Of a DNA stretch of 64,000 nucleotides, positions 11,960 through 24,200 are shown in pieces (position 1 is the first letter of the stretch; every line of letters begins with the position of its first letter). The notes beneath the pieces are model-generated. The model did not search any database and was not told the DNA's origin. It saw only the letters and a list, made by a program, of their open reading frames with translations. A program made the position numbers and the translations under genes. The stretch is taken from positions 62,001 to 126,000 of the forward strand of contig JAVLUZ010000836.1 in assembly GCA_036768485.1 (NCBI GenBank), in the 5' to 3' direction. The DNA comes from Mermis nigrescens. Its lineage: Eukaryota > Nematoda > Enoplea > Mermithida > Mermithidae.

Positions 11960-12727
11960 TATACTTTGTCAGAGCAAACCCGTCTCATAACGCCTAGATT
12001 AATCCTGTTTTTTATTCAGTACTACACTATGTTAAATAATTTAACAGTTCTGTGAGCAGTCGAAAACAATTGAGCAACTTTGCCAATCACGTTATTTGAA
12101 CCAGCCTTTGTCATCCATTTGCCTTATTAATTAGTTGACTAACATTTTGTTTATTTGATATCGTTTAGAATAGGACCTTATTTTAATAAATTCAATAAAA
12201 AAGCTTCAGAATTAAGGACATCAGTGAAACGTACGCAGCGCATATTAAGAAAAATAGCAAACGATAGAAAGTGTTATCACCCATGAAATAAGTGCCAAAT
12301 TAGCGAAAATTCATTTGTTTAAGAGATATCCGCTGATTTCCATATATCATCTCACATCAGTTGATATCCTTTCAGCAAGTGTATCAATAGACATTCAGTT
12401 TTGGAACAAAACGCATTAATCATACAAGTTTAAAAGGCAGCGAGCGGATATGTTCATTTAAGAAATTTGAGACTAAGCTGTGGCTTCACTGTGGGGTACA
12501 GTGGCATGCTTTTCTGGAAATCCTCAATGTCCCTAATCATCGTTGGCCACTGCCATTTCTCAATAAAAGAAAATAAAATTCTAAAAACAGATAAAAATTA
12601 GTTAGACTGGAGATTCCAGCTTTAAATCGCCGAATTTACAATCACGGTTTTATTTTATTTCATTTTTTATAAAACTTGAAAATTTGAAAGCAAATTCTTA
12701 CTTTTGAGATAATAATAAACTTTATAT
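11960..12727. other. Intergenic AT-rich sequence
   Basis: No gene or repeat boundary that I can support. Confidence 0.45.
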
Positions 12728-13018
12728 GTGCTACCAAAAACTAAAACGAGTTTGACTTTCAATAATATCCCTAGAGATTATTTTTATGCGGACGTGTTTC
12801 ACAAGGTAATTCGTGCTTACCTAACATTCCAGGAACGTCTGGACTACAAAAATCTAATTAAATATACAACTAGCAATAAAATCACTCCGTGCTGCATACA
12901 ACGATGCCCTTGGATAAAAGTGAATAAAAGCATGATTTTGATTTTATTTTACTTTAGTTTAACCTTATACAGGGCATTTGCAAAATTTATCCTGTTCATA
13001 TCCATTAAATTTAATTAA
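12728..13018 (+). CDS. Unassigned 96-codon ORF, coding status doubtful
   Basis: The first 60 residues have ordinary protein composition (FNNIPRDYFYADVFHKVIRA, then RLDYKNLIKYTTSNKITP and a CC..C..C pattern); the last third is hydrophobic AT-driven sequence. I recognise no domain. It stands alone between repeats downstream of gene A. Confidence 0.15.
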   Translation: MLPKTKTSLTFNNIPRDYFYADVFHKVIRAYLTFQERLDYKNLIKYTTSNKITPCCIQRCPWIKVNKSMILILFYFSLTLYRAFAKFILFISIKFN

Positions 13019-13056
13019 ATTAGTCCTTAAACAGCTTACAGACAGCAGGGCAAAAC

Positions 13057-13676
13057 CAATGGCGGATCTAGGATTTCCCTAAGGGGGGCTGTACCCCAAC
13101 TTTTCCAAAAACAGTCCAAAATAGGTCGAAAAAATTTGCCCTTCACGCGCGAAATAGCATTTTTTTCGGCGTTTCAAGTTTCTACTTTTATTAAAAATCA
13201 CTTTTAACGCATCATTTTTTCGAAAAATTTTAAAATTTCATACGATTTTGTGCAAAAAAATCATAAAACTTCTTTGGCTTTAGTGAAGAATCCGGAAGCA
13301 CCGGAAAATTTGAGAAAATCAGGCAGAAGGACCTTTAGAAGCTTTATTTACCGCTCGATTTCCTGTATTCTGGCGACTAACGTCAAAAATTTTTAAAAGG
13401 TAGGCTTAAAAATAAAAGAAATTTCTGCGCTTCAATTGCTGTTTTTGCTCTTGAAATTATTTTGAAACCTCAAAAAATAACTTCCGGGTCGCCAAAAAAA
13501 TAAAAGTCATTAATAGGTATTATCCGGAATGAAGCGCTGGAAAAAATTGAGAAATTATGATCACTGGCGGCCAAAAATTATTGCGAATTACATATCCATT
13601 TTTTCATCTCGCCAATTATTTTATGCCAATGAAGGGAACGGCCGCCCCCCTCCCGCCTCCTCTAATCCGAAACCTG
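13057..13676. mobile_element. Long CAGTGGCGGAT-family hAT MITE
   Basis: Ends CAATGGCGGATCTAGGATTT and CTCTAATCCGAAACCTG, flanked by GGCAAAAC (13049-13056) and GGCAATAC (13677-13684), an 8-bp duplication with one change. The interior matches 14189-14826. No transposase remains. Confidence 0.82.
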
Positions 13677-14129
13677 GGCAATACTTAGAATACTGTTCAA
13701 AGATTCCATTGAAGAAGACCTGAAAAAGCTGAATTGAATACTGTAATAATAACAGGCGATTTGATTTAATCAGCAAATCCTTTGCATTATTGAACGACAT
13801 AATCATAAGAATTTTTCCTTGCAAAAGAAACTTAAAGTTTTTCACAATTTCATTTTCAGTATAGATATTACAGATTTTGCTGATACTTGGCCAAATCAAG
13901 ATATTATTAATATTTTAAGTCACTGCTTAGCCCTTAAAAATTTTTCTCGTTGTTTTCGATGTGATTATTCCACATTTAATGAGGAGCGTTGAAAAGTAAC
14001 ATTTCTTCCACATTCATACTGTTTGACCTTTTTATCCATGAATATTCCGTTTTAAATATTCTTTCTTAAGCTTTGAATATTGTGCCGACAAATCAAAGCT
14101 TTGAAAATTGTTTGTATAACACACTGTTT

Positions 14130-15063
14130 CTAACCATACATGCACAGCATGGCCTAAATAAGGGGTCAGATAGTTTGGGGGTCAAGAACAGTGGCGGATC
14201 TAGGATTTTCGTAATGAGGGCGGGGCGGTACCCCAACTTTTTCAAAAACGGTCGAAAATAGGTTCGAAAATTCGCTCTTCACGCCCAAAATTGCGTTTTT
14301 TTAGCGTTTTACGCCGTCTGCTTTTGTTTAAAATCATCTTTAGCGCAAGAATTTTACATAAATTTGGAAATTTTTGACAATTTTTTGAGAAAGAATGCTC
14401 AAATTTCTTTGACTTTAACATAAATGCGGCGCAAAGCGCCGGATAATCCTTAAAATTTACTAAGAAGGACGTTTAGAGATTTGAAAGCAACTGTATTTCC
14501 CGTCTTGTGCTTCAAAATGGTAAAATATGTTGAAATGACTGTTTCTGTTCCAGAAATCGTTTTAGGAGCTCATGAAAATGTTTGCTGGTACAAAAACCTA
14601 TTCCTGGCGCCAAAATATAACTTCCAGACCGTCAATTAAGCAATTAAATGTCATTAAAAAGAATCATTTTGCGCGAAGCGCCGGAAATAATGGCGAAATT
14701 ATAGTTACCGACAGCCAAAAATCGTCGCAAATTACATATCCATTTCCTTATCTCGCCAAATATTTTTGTCCGATGGAGATGGGGGCGACCGCCCTCTTCT
14801 TTCCGCTCCTCTTAAATCCACCCCTGGTCAAGAATTGAGCTTTTTTGGGGCCTAAATGACCTCAAAAAGTGGTAAAAGCGCAGCGTTAAGAGTACCTTAT
14901 TACACAGTTTCCAATTCATTTAAAGTACTTGTAGATAATTTTAAATTTTCATCTATTTTTGGCCTTCATTTTGCCTCATTTTGCAGAAAAAATGTTCCAT
15001 TTTTCCGTTCTGGGGGTCTAGACTTTCCATGCCCCTTATCCCCACGTGCATGTCTGTTCCTAA
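14130..15063 (+). repeat. CATGCACAGCATGG repeat copy, split by a MITE
   Basis: Starts CATACATGCACAGCATGGCC, stops at 14188, and resumes at 14827 (GTCAAGAATTGAGC) through TTTGGCCTTCATTTTGCCTC to CCCCACGTGCATG. This family recurs throughout the window in both orientations. Confidence 0.75.
14189..14826. mobile_element. Long CAGTGGCGGAT-family hAT MITE, nested
   Basis: Starts CAGTGGCGGATCTAGGATTT and ends AAATCCACCCCTG, with exact GTCAAGAA duplications at 14181-14188 and 14827-14834. It is inserted in a CATGCACAGCATGG-family repeat. It contains GGCGCAAAGCGCC at 14407 and GCGCGAAGCGCC at 14671. Confidence 0.88.
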
Positions 15064-15072
15064 CCATATAAA

Positions 15073-15219
15073 TTATGATTTGTTTTGACTTACATTGCCG
15101 TGTCGCAAACCCGTTTTCTTATTTTGAGGTGGACTTTGATTAATTTTTGGAACATGAGACACTCCATGAATGTGAACGACAAGTTTCTTTCGGCGCGGCG
15201 AGTTTTCGTCCATTACTCG
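15073..15219 (-). CDS. Gene A exon 15: C-terminus
   Basis: Acceptor TTTCGTCAG. It reads RVMDENSPRRKKLVVHIHG, matching IDE VDAPRRHKVSVHVLA, then a divergent polar tail ending HGNVSQNKS and TAA. A consensus donor AAT|GTAAGT lies inside the tail at 15093/15092, so the gene could splice on to an exon I did not find. The stop at 15073 is the simpler reading. Confidence 0.75.
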   Translation of the reverse strand, partial: RVMDENSPRRKKLVVHIHGVSHVPKINQSPPQNKKTGLRHGNVSQNKS

Positions 15220-18200
15220 CTGACGAAAAATTAAAAGTGTTTCAACTGATAATCCTTCAAATTTAATGAGAAAAGTGAATTTTTCTAATCTTTCAACTCA
15301 CCTCCACGAACTCAAATAGGTCTTCCATAGTAATCTTTTTCAAATACTCCACGTATTTTTTCTCTGAAAAATATACATGAATCTGGTTATTGTATTGACG
15401 GAACTTGCAATATGATCAAAGTAAAAACAAGACATCGATAAATTTAGCATAAAAAAATTGTGCTAAAACAATGATATTCAGATTTCACAGTGAGCATATG
15501 TCATTTTTAAAATATTAAATTATATTTAATTTTGAATGAGCAGCATTTTCATCATTTTGCATTTTACTTGATGCAGATGATTTCTAAGATATTTTCGAGC
15601 AAAAACCTTTCAGAGCCTTCAAAGTTCAGCTTTTTCACCGAGAAATCTTAACGACTTAATCTTTAGTCTGTTTCACATAAGCTTAACGTTTTCCCATAAA
15701 TTTTTCATTCCGTCCAAGTAATAAATATCACCACTGTCAGATGAGTTTAAACCACTTTTAAAGAAGCATTGAATTTTTCGAAAATCGTATGCTTAAATGA
15801 AACAGACTTGACCTTTAGAAGACATTTAAGAATTCTCTTTCTAGCAACATTCGAGGCGTTACTCTAAGATATGCTTCGAAGCTGTAGATTTTGAAAAACT
15901 TTACAAGTGATCGAAAACAAATTTAAGAAATTAGAAAGCAATAAAACGAACTAAAACAACCAAGGCACACTTTCATTTTACCGAAATATTCTTTAATTTC
16001 TTGAATTATAATTATTGTTCAATTATTCATTTGAAATGCACAATTATAACGTACCTATAAGAAAAATTGTAACTTCGCGAAAAATTATTCAAAGTAATTA
16101 ATAGGAAATCTTGACGTAACTCTCAGAGGAAAACGGATGATGCAATATGGCGAATCCTAACTCAAGCCTCATTCATACTCCACGCATCGCGCCGAACTTG
16201 CGAAAATCACAGCTCGCAGGATCAGATTTGCACGCGAATTCAATTCGTACTTTTCGCGCGAATCGCAGGATTTTCTGCGACACGATTTTTCAATTCATAC
16301 TTTCCTGCGAGAATTGCAACGCAGAATAAATCGCGCAATCCAGAAATTTCATCTTGCGATAATTCGCGTTGCAATTCATACTTCATCGCGTGTTTTTTGC
16401 TTGAAAAGCGTCAAAAGTTACTATTTTCAGCAACAAATTGACGACGGACGCGAATTCGCAAAATTGGGGATTGACGCAAATTCGCGTTTTTTTAAAGGAA
16501 TCCCGATTAAAATGTCAATTTTGACGATTTACGGCCCTAGTCGGCCATTATGTAAATGGCGCAAACGTCGAATGCATGTCCTAACTGCACATATCAAATG
16601 GACAATGCGTTGAATTTGTAATGAGGTCAGTCGAGAAAAGGACAGAGAAAAATGCGCGAAAAAATCGTGCGATATTTCGCAAGATTCGCAGAAAAAATTG
16701 CACGTCGCATCGTAGGAAAACCTAATTTGCGAAAATTCGCGGCAAGTATGAATGGAACACGCGATGCGTCGATTTTTGTGGATTATCGCGCGAAGTTTCG
16801 CAAGAAGTATGAATGGATCGAGCGATACGTCAATTCGCACGATTTTCGCAAGTTGCGCTATTTTTAGAAAAAGTCGCGCCATATAATCAAGCGACGCGAT
16901 CCTGCGTGAAGTATGAATGAGCCTTTCCACAGAGGCAGAACGTAACCGGTCTTAGGAGGTCAGCCCGTCTGGTAGGTCAAGTTTTTCGGGTCCAAATAAC
17001 GTTGAAAACTGGTATAAAAGCCTAAAATATCGTCAAAACTACATTAATCTTAAGCTTCCAGCAAATTTTAAGGTTTTTGAAGAAGAGTTTTCATTTTTAT
17101 CGGTTTCTGGCGTTTTTAGGATAATTTTTTGATTTTTTTGATTTTTCTAGTGATATTCAGATTTTTTTCTTGAAGAAGTATAAGAAAAATTTCTGATCCT
17201 TACTGGTCGATGGACCGTTAAATATATCGGGGAGTACTACGGATTCAATCCTCACTTCGAGCGAAGAAGTATTCGCCTGTTACGATTTCTCCCCAATAAT
17301 CGTCCATCATTTCCTTGAAATTAATTGACTTTCTTCCGTATTTTTCGATGAGAGTTTCTTGGAATGAAGCAAATTCCTCCTGGCTTATTTTACCGATCTC
17401 TGTCTGCAAGGACACAAAAAAATAATGTTTAGTTACATATGTACGAAGGTATGTATAAGAATAATTTCTGTAATATCATGAATCTGTCGCTTCATAAAAA
17501 AATTAGGTCATCCCATTTGTTCTTGACTCGATTGCTTATTTCATACGGATTCAATACACATCTAATTACAGCGGTAAATATAAGACGGAATGAATACGTC
17601 GACAAATTTCCTAATAAAATTTTAAAAAGATGGATTGAATTATATTTTTGCACGAAATAAAACGGAAAGCTTGAAACTATTATTATTCTTATCAGCTCTG
17701 CCTGGGTCCATTTCTACCCAGCATGACGACACTAAAGTAGCATTTGAATTGCCTGCACTAACGGACAATTGATATTTTGAACGCTGTGTTCAAAATTTGT
17801 TTTTTCTTGGCAAGATTATAATTTTTTGGCAAGAATTGTGTATGGAAACTTGCATCAGTTACTAAAATAGCTTAGAAAACCCTACTACAGGTGTCATATC
17901 ATACGCATGCCTTGAAACAGTTTTATGGCAAACACTGGGTTTTTTACTTTTTCTGGACATTGCTTTTCCTCTTCGTTTTATTAAAGCATTAAAATGTTCC
18001 AGAATATTTTTTTAAGCCAAAATACAAACCTATATATTGAATGGCCGATCTGCGAGCATGCCAGTGGACTTTTGGTTCAAAATTATATAGGTTCATGGAG
18101 CTACCGAGTCATTAAAAATTATTTCAATCAATTAGATGTGCAAATAGTACTTAAAGTCATAATAAATCCCATAGGCTTATTTTTAACCCCTTTAGATCCT

Positions 18201-21200
18201 CATTCTTGCCTTATTTCAACAAAACTTTCTTTTAACCTTTCAGAAAATACCAAAAATCACAAAAAAGCATGGCAAAAATTGAATTCTGAAGGGGGTCTAT
18301 CGGTTCTGGAAGTTTATTTGATTCTGAGAAGGGTCTAAATCAGACATGCACGTGGAGGAAAGCTTGGGGTCTAGAACCCTGCCCCAAAAAGGAAAATGAG
18401 ACATTTTGTTCGGAAAATGGGGCAAAATAAAGGCCAAAAACGAATGAAAATTGAAAATTTTCTTCAAAAATGCTTCAAATTGACCAGAAACTGTGTAATA
18501 ATGTAGTTTTAACGCTATTTTTGCCCTTATGCCAGTTTTTGAGGTCATTCTGGCCAAAAAATTGAATTTTCAACCACCCTCCCCCCCGATTAGCCATGCT
18601 AAGCATTTAGGGTCTAAACTTGCCCAACCCATGCCCGCGTGTACTCACGTCTACTTAACTGCAACAACAAATGCGGAATTGAAAACGCTTATGCAATTTG
18701 TTGACTATAATTGACCTTCATTCCAGAAACAAATGCATCTATTCGTTCGGTCAGAAAGCTAGCGCTATAGTTTCCTTCGATCAAGAAAAAAAAGTTCACA
18801 ACCGAAAGCGACGTGTGCCAAGTACATTGTGCTGTGTAACCTTAAGAAAAGGAAAAATGGAAAGCCATCTATACAAAAAGAAAATGGTGAGAATTTCGGG
18901 ACGTCAAATTTTTTAATCGGAAACACTGAAAAAATCTTTAAAGTTCTATTGGGAACAGAAGAAATTAAACGATTCGTAAATAGTAAAATTTGCAAGATTG
19001 CACCAGGGCTGTAGTAAGAAATGAACATCAATTAGATTTTTCATTCAAAAACTAGATTACAAACGTTCAGGTTCAATAAACTCTGTGAATAATTAAATCA
19101 TATAATTACATATTATTCAAATATTTACTCTTGTTGAGGTAAATTATTTTTAGATCAAACTAAACATACATTACAGTCAGATATCATCAACACAAATTAA
19201 GCCAGTGAGACAGCTTTGCCCGAATATAAGTTTCAGAAGCTCAATGGCACATTTGATTTGGAAGAAACAACGTAAAGAATTAGTAAAAGACAATTTATAA
19301 CACAATTTATCTGTTTCAAACCACACATGAGTTTGAAAGTTCGGATATATCTCTTCCCTAAAATTTAGAGTACCATCCGCAGACCGCTTAGAAGTAAATT
19401 TTGTCTAGATCTCCACAATGGAAAAATTAAAATTTTTTTGAGAAGAATAAGGTAAAATCATGGATATAAATGGATGAAAATCAAAATTTTTATCAAAATT
19501 AATTATAAACTGAGGATTAACTTAATTGTTCCGCTATTTCAACATTCATACTAGCCAGTTTTTGAGGTAACTTTAGCTAAAAAAACTCAGACTGATCCTT
19601 CCCATACCAGCCATGTGCATCAATGGTCACATCATTCTGCATGTATTAGCAGATGCTGCAAAACTTAAAAAAAGAAAATAAAAAGTAACGATGCAGATAG
19701 TCGAATGAATTAATCGGAATAATCATAATACTCGTAAATTTAAATGCATTATTACAAATTCGCATTATTTATATTCTTACCCAATTTCTCTTTTGTCCTA
19801 AATTGTTCGTAACATTTATTATTGAAAATGTATCCCAGCAAGCGAGAAACGAGGTCATTCTTCATGTTACCAAAGTCGGCTTGAAAGTTCACAACAACTG
19901 CACTCTGAGGGTGAAACAACGATTTTTTTTCATATAAAAAGTGCGAATCTGCAAAAAAATTTTAGCCACAAGTGAGTTACAAGCTTAACTAAGGTATTAA
20001 AGCAAAATGATTTGAGATTATTTTGAAAAATGAGCTTGAAAGTCCACAACAAGTGCTCATTTCAAAATTATTTCATGTCGAATTGAGATTACTTCTTTTA
20101 TTCACAAACAAATTTTGATAGTCTTCAAAATTGCAATCAAATAGATTTTAAACCACTAAATTATCAACAGTGAGGCGTTAATTTTAATCAAAGAAGTTAT
20201 GACATATTTTGAATTTGCCATTACCCTTTACTGACATCGTTTTATTTGACATACACATCGTATTGATCTTGTACCCTCAATTTTTATGACAAATTAAAGT
20301 GATCATAACATCTATTAGTGAGCTTTCCAATTCTTTGAGACTAAGTTTTATTTTTATTTTTTATTCTTTATTCAATAAAAAGGTATACTTCGTGTTTTTT
20401 GCGCAAATTAAATTGAAAGAGTAATACTTAAGCTCTGTAAATTATTGTAAAATTTCGTATTTGAGAAAACTAATTTCTCAGCTAGAGATTAAAATTTTCA
20501 TCTATGATCGCATACTCCAAAATTTAACACGATTGACTTTATGAATAGAAAAACGAGAAATAGCAATTGACATTTTGTAACATTATTCATTTTAAAAGCT
20601 AAATTAAGAAAATATCAAAATGCTGCAAATTTGGTACCTTTGATTTTCTTAGATAAGCTTAAATACTACTCGCAAATTAATAATAAATTTGATAATTTAT
20701 GTACTATATGGAAGCTGCACTATTCTTGCAATTTGAATATCGGATCTCTTTAAAGGACGTGCAGCACTGCGACTCTGGATTATATCCGCCGCATTATTGA
20801 ACAATTTCAAAGCAGTCTATCTCAAAACGTCTTGTTTAAAGACATACAATGGGCAAAAAATACAAAACAGAGAGTAACAAATGAAAGAAAATTATGTGAT
20901 CAAATAAAAATATTAAAAAAGTTATATTTCAAATTAATTTTATATTCAAGTTTTGACTTATAAGAATCCCAAAGATTATTGAATGCGTATAGTAATCACA
21001 TATAATCTGGGGTTATAAAAAATTCATTCCTCCAAAAAAATTCTCACCCCCGCAGAAATTTACTCTACCGCATTTTGTGCAATATACTCATGTTCTAACC
21101 TATATTTATTGTTCAATTTGTTAGACTTTTTTAAACTTTTTTTGAAATTTTTTGTTTTTTTGCTCTAAAAAGATGTTGACATGTCAAGATTAACAAGTCT

Positions 21201-24200
21201 CTTCAGATACATCATTTAGGACTTCTTGAAATTCGGATTAACGAAAACAGACAAAATTTCGTCCTTAAACGACCTAATGAAGTGAGCATGAATTTATTAC
21301 AATTGGCTGTCTCTACTCATGTATCTTATATAGCTCTAATTCTTAATAATGATTAGGATTTCTAATAGTGCTTTTAACTTTTACTTTCTCCTCAGTCTAA
21401 AATGCAAAACAATCGTTTATTAAATCATAAGAAATTTAAATTTTAGGTAGTACGAGCATGGGCGTGGGTGGGGAGGGTCTGCAGGGGGAGGAGTTCTGGA
21501 CCTCCAAGAATCAAGCTGATCCCCAAAAAATCGAAAGACCCTAAAATTAAATTTTTGGTGGTATTTTTTTGGCAATTTCGCTCCATCAAACCCGTACAGA
21601 ATTTACTTACTGCCCCTGTTTGAGTACGAGTACATTCATGAGCTGCAAGCTGGGTCCACAAACGCCGCACACGAGTTAGAAAAAGACATGATAATATAAA
21701 AAATATACAACATGTGTAACACTTTACCATATCTATGTAAGCTCCTGGGAAAGATAACTGATAATTAAGAAGACGGAACCTTACGAGGCATGAGTAGTAA
21801 GTAAGGAGGTGGCCTGTGCACTAAAAAAGTGCGGCGTTAGATCATTAACATGGGCAGAGCCGATTCACTTCGCCGCCTATCCTGTACTGAAAAGTGCGGC
21901 TTGATGCCAGCTCGTTTTACTACCTTATTACTTTACAATGACGTCATAAACTCGTCAGCATCGGCTTAACTCCGAATGAAAAAGCTTACAGCCGAGATGC
22001 GAATATTTTCCTGCCAAGTTGGACTATTATCTGGCTAGGGATATACTCCATTTTCTTAAAAAGTTAAAATTGTTTGGGCGAATAACCCAGGCAGCTGCCC
22101 AAGCTTTCACTTTTATCAACCTGTGGGGTACGCATATATTCAAGTAAGTGAGCTTTCATGCAATTTTTCGGCGGCTGAGATGCTAACATTTTCCCGCCAG
22201 ATTGTCAAAAAATGGCGGCGGAGATACGAATTTTTACCCGTCAGATTGTCAAAAAACATCAAACGGCGGCTGAGATGCGAATATTTTCCTACTAAATCGT
22301 CATAAAAATTGCGGCTGCGATCCCAATATAGATTCAGACCCTAGTGGGTTGTAAAAGTATGAGGGCGGCTAAACACTTGCATTAAATTGCTATATTTGAA
22401 TGGCGAAGTTATCAAAAACCGGTTTAAACCAATTTTAATGAATAATTTTCAGTAATCACTTTTTGTTCTTAGTAAGCTATGATATCCAAAGGTTATATAA
22501 GGAACTGCGCACCCAGTAAATTGTAAATATTCTGGAATTATCCACTTTAATTAATATAATTCTAAGGTTATATAAGAAAATAATTAGTGTTATATCTAAG
22601 GTTATATAAGGACTGGCATACCTTGGCCGGTTTCCAAATGAAGGGGTTAACTAACCCAGGAGTTAAATTAACCCCAGGGTACTAAAGCCAAGGGTTAAGT
22701 TAACTCCGAGGATAAGTTTTCAACCGGTTTTTGAATGAAATTTAATCCCAGGGTCAAGTAACCCTCGAGGGTTAAATTAACCTTCAGGGCTTAAATGCAT
22801 CATGCATTCAATTGCACGGTCAAAATGATTTCTGGCGTAGAACTTTTGCAAAAAATTTTACAATTTTTAACAATTTTTGTGCAAGAAAGTGCTTAAATTT
22901 CTTTAACTTTATATTAAACTCCGCGCAAAGCCCCGGAAAATTTGTAGAATTTGCGACAGAAAGACGTTTTGAGACTCGAATAATTCGTTACTTCCTGTTC
23001 TTGTGCATAAAAGCAGTTAGTGCGTAACGCAAATTTTTTAAGAACTTATGCTAAAAAATAGGAAAGAATTACAAAGAATATGGCTCCCATATCCAGAAAA
23101 TGAATAAGTGTAATAAATATGTCTAAAATCTGAGAAATCATGATGTCGATGACCAAAAATGATTGCAAAGTAGGTATATATCCATTCTTTATCTCGCCAA
23201 CTGTTTTTAATGAATGAGGGGCAGGCGCGCTGCCCCCTAGCTCCCCATTCAATCCATTCTTGCATATATCCTCAGAATGGAGTCATCAAACTCGAAATAG
23301 AACATGTATGATGAATCAATCAATAGTCAGTAGATCATAATAGATCGTAATCATCAATAGATATCAATTGTATTGTAATAATGATTAATATAATATCTAA
23401 GCTTATGTAAGGACCAGTATACCTTGTAAAATATAATATAATCTAAGTAATAACTTTCATATTATGAATAATATAATGGAAAAATAATAGGAGATTGGCG
23501 CACGAGCAATGCGATACTTGTTTTGCTCGGTCTAACCATCTGACTGAGCATAGTTTTCGTTTTCTAATACTGCCTACTTTTTCTGTTTCATTTAGACTTT
23601 TGCGCCTCATTAAACATTTAATTTCCTATAATATAATTATTTTTAGGTACACTTGTGCTATTTCACTCGTCCTTTTTGTTTCTTTCTTACTAATAGCATG
23701 ATGCATCTCTATATCTGTCTTTCTTTCTTCTCTTTTTTCGATATTTGCACGTTTATTTATCTGTTTATTTTTTACTTTTTTCTTTTTCTCTTCATTTTTT
23801 ATATTTCTTTTTGCTTCTTCCTCGTATTGATGACTTCTTACCAGTGGCGGATCTAGGATTTTCCTAAGGGGGGCGGTACCCCTAAGGGGAGCGGAACCCT
23901 GACTTGGGCGGAAAAATTAGCCGTTGTAACCCAAAAATCGCTAAAAATTGCTCAAAACTGCTTAATTTTGCGCACTATTTTGGGCCAATGGGGGGGGCGG
24001 CCGCCCCCTCGCTTCCCCCTCAAATCCGCCCCTGCTTCTTACTATAAGTAAGAAAAATATGAGTACATGATAGCGTTAGGTCGTTGTCCACGATGTGGGT
24101 TTGTCACTAGCGCATCACGGTTATTAAGTAAACATAATAATGATCATTCTAATTATACTTGCTTGTATTGTAACACAACATTCGATTCAGAAAAAGGAGT

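Noticed and set aside
16529..16930. 133-codon minus-strand ORF, with overlapping plus-strand ORFs
   Set aside because: Entirely within the CpG-rich foldback element; overlapping open frames on both strands fit composition rather than coding.
18716..18840. Apparent frameshift in gene A exon 12 at a T run
   Set aside because: Recounting gives eight T residues and equal length (125 nt) with gene B exon 12, so the frame is intact.
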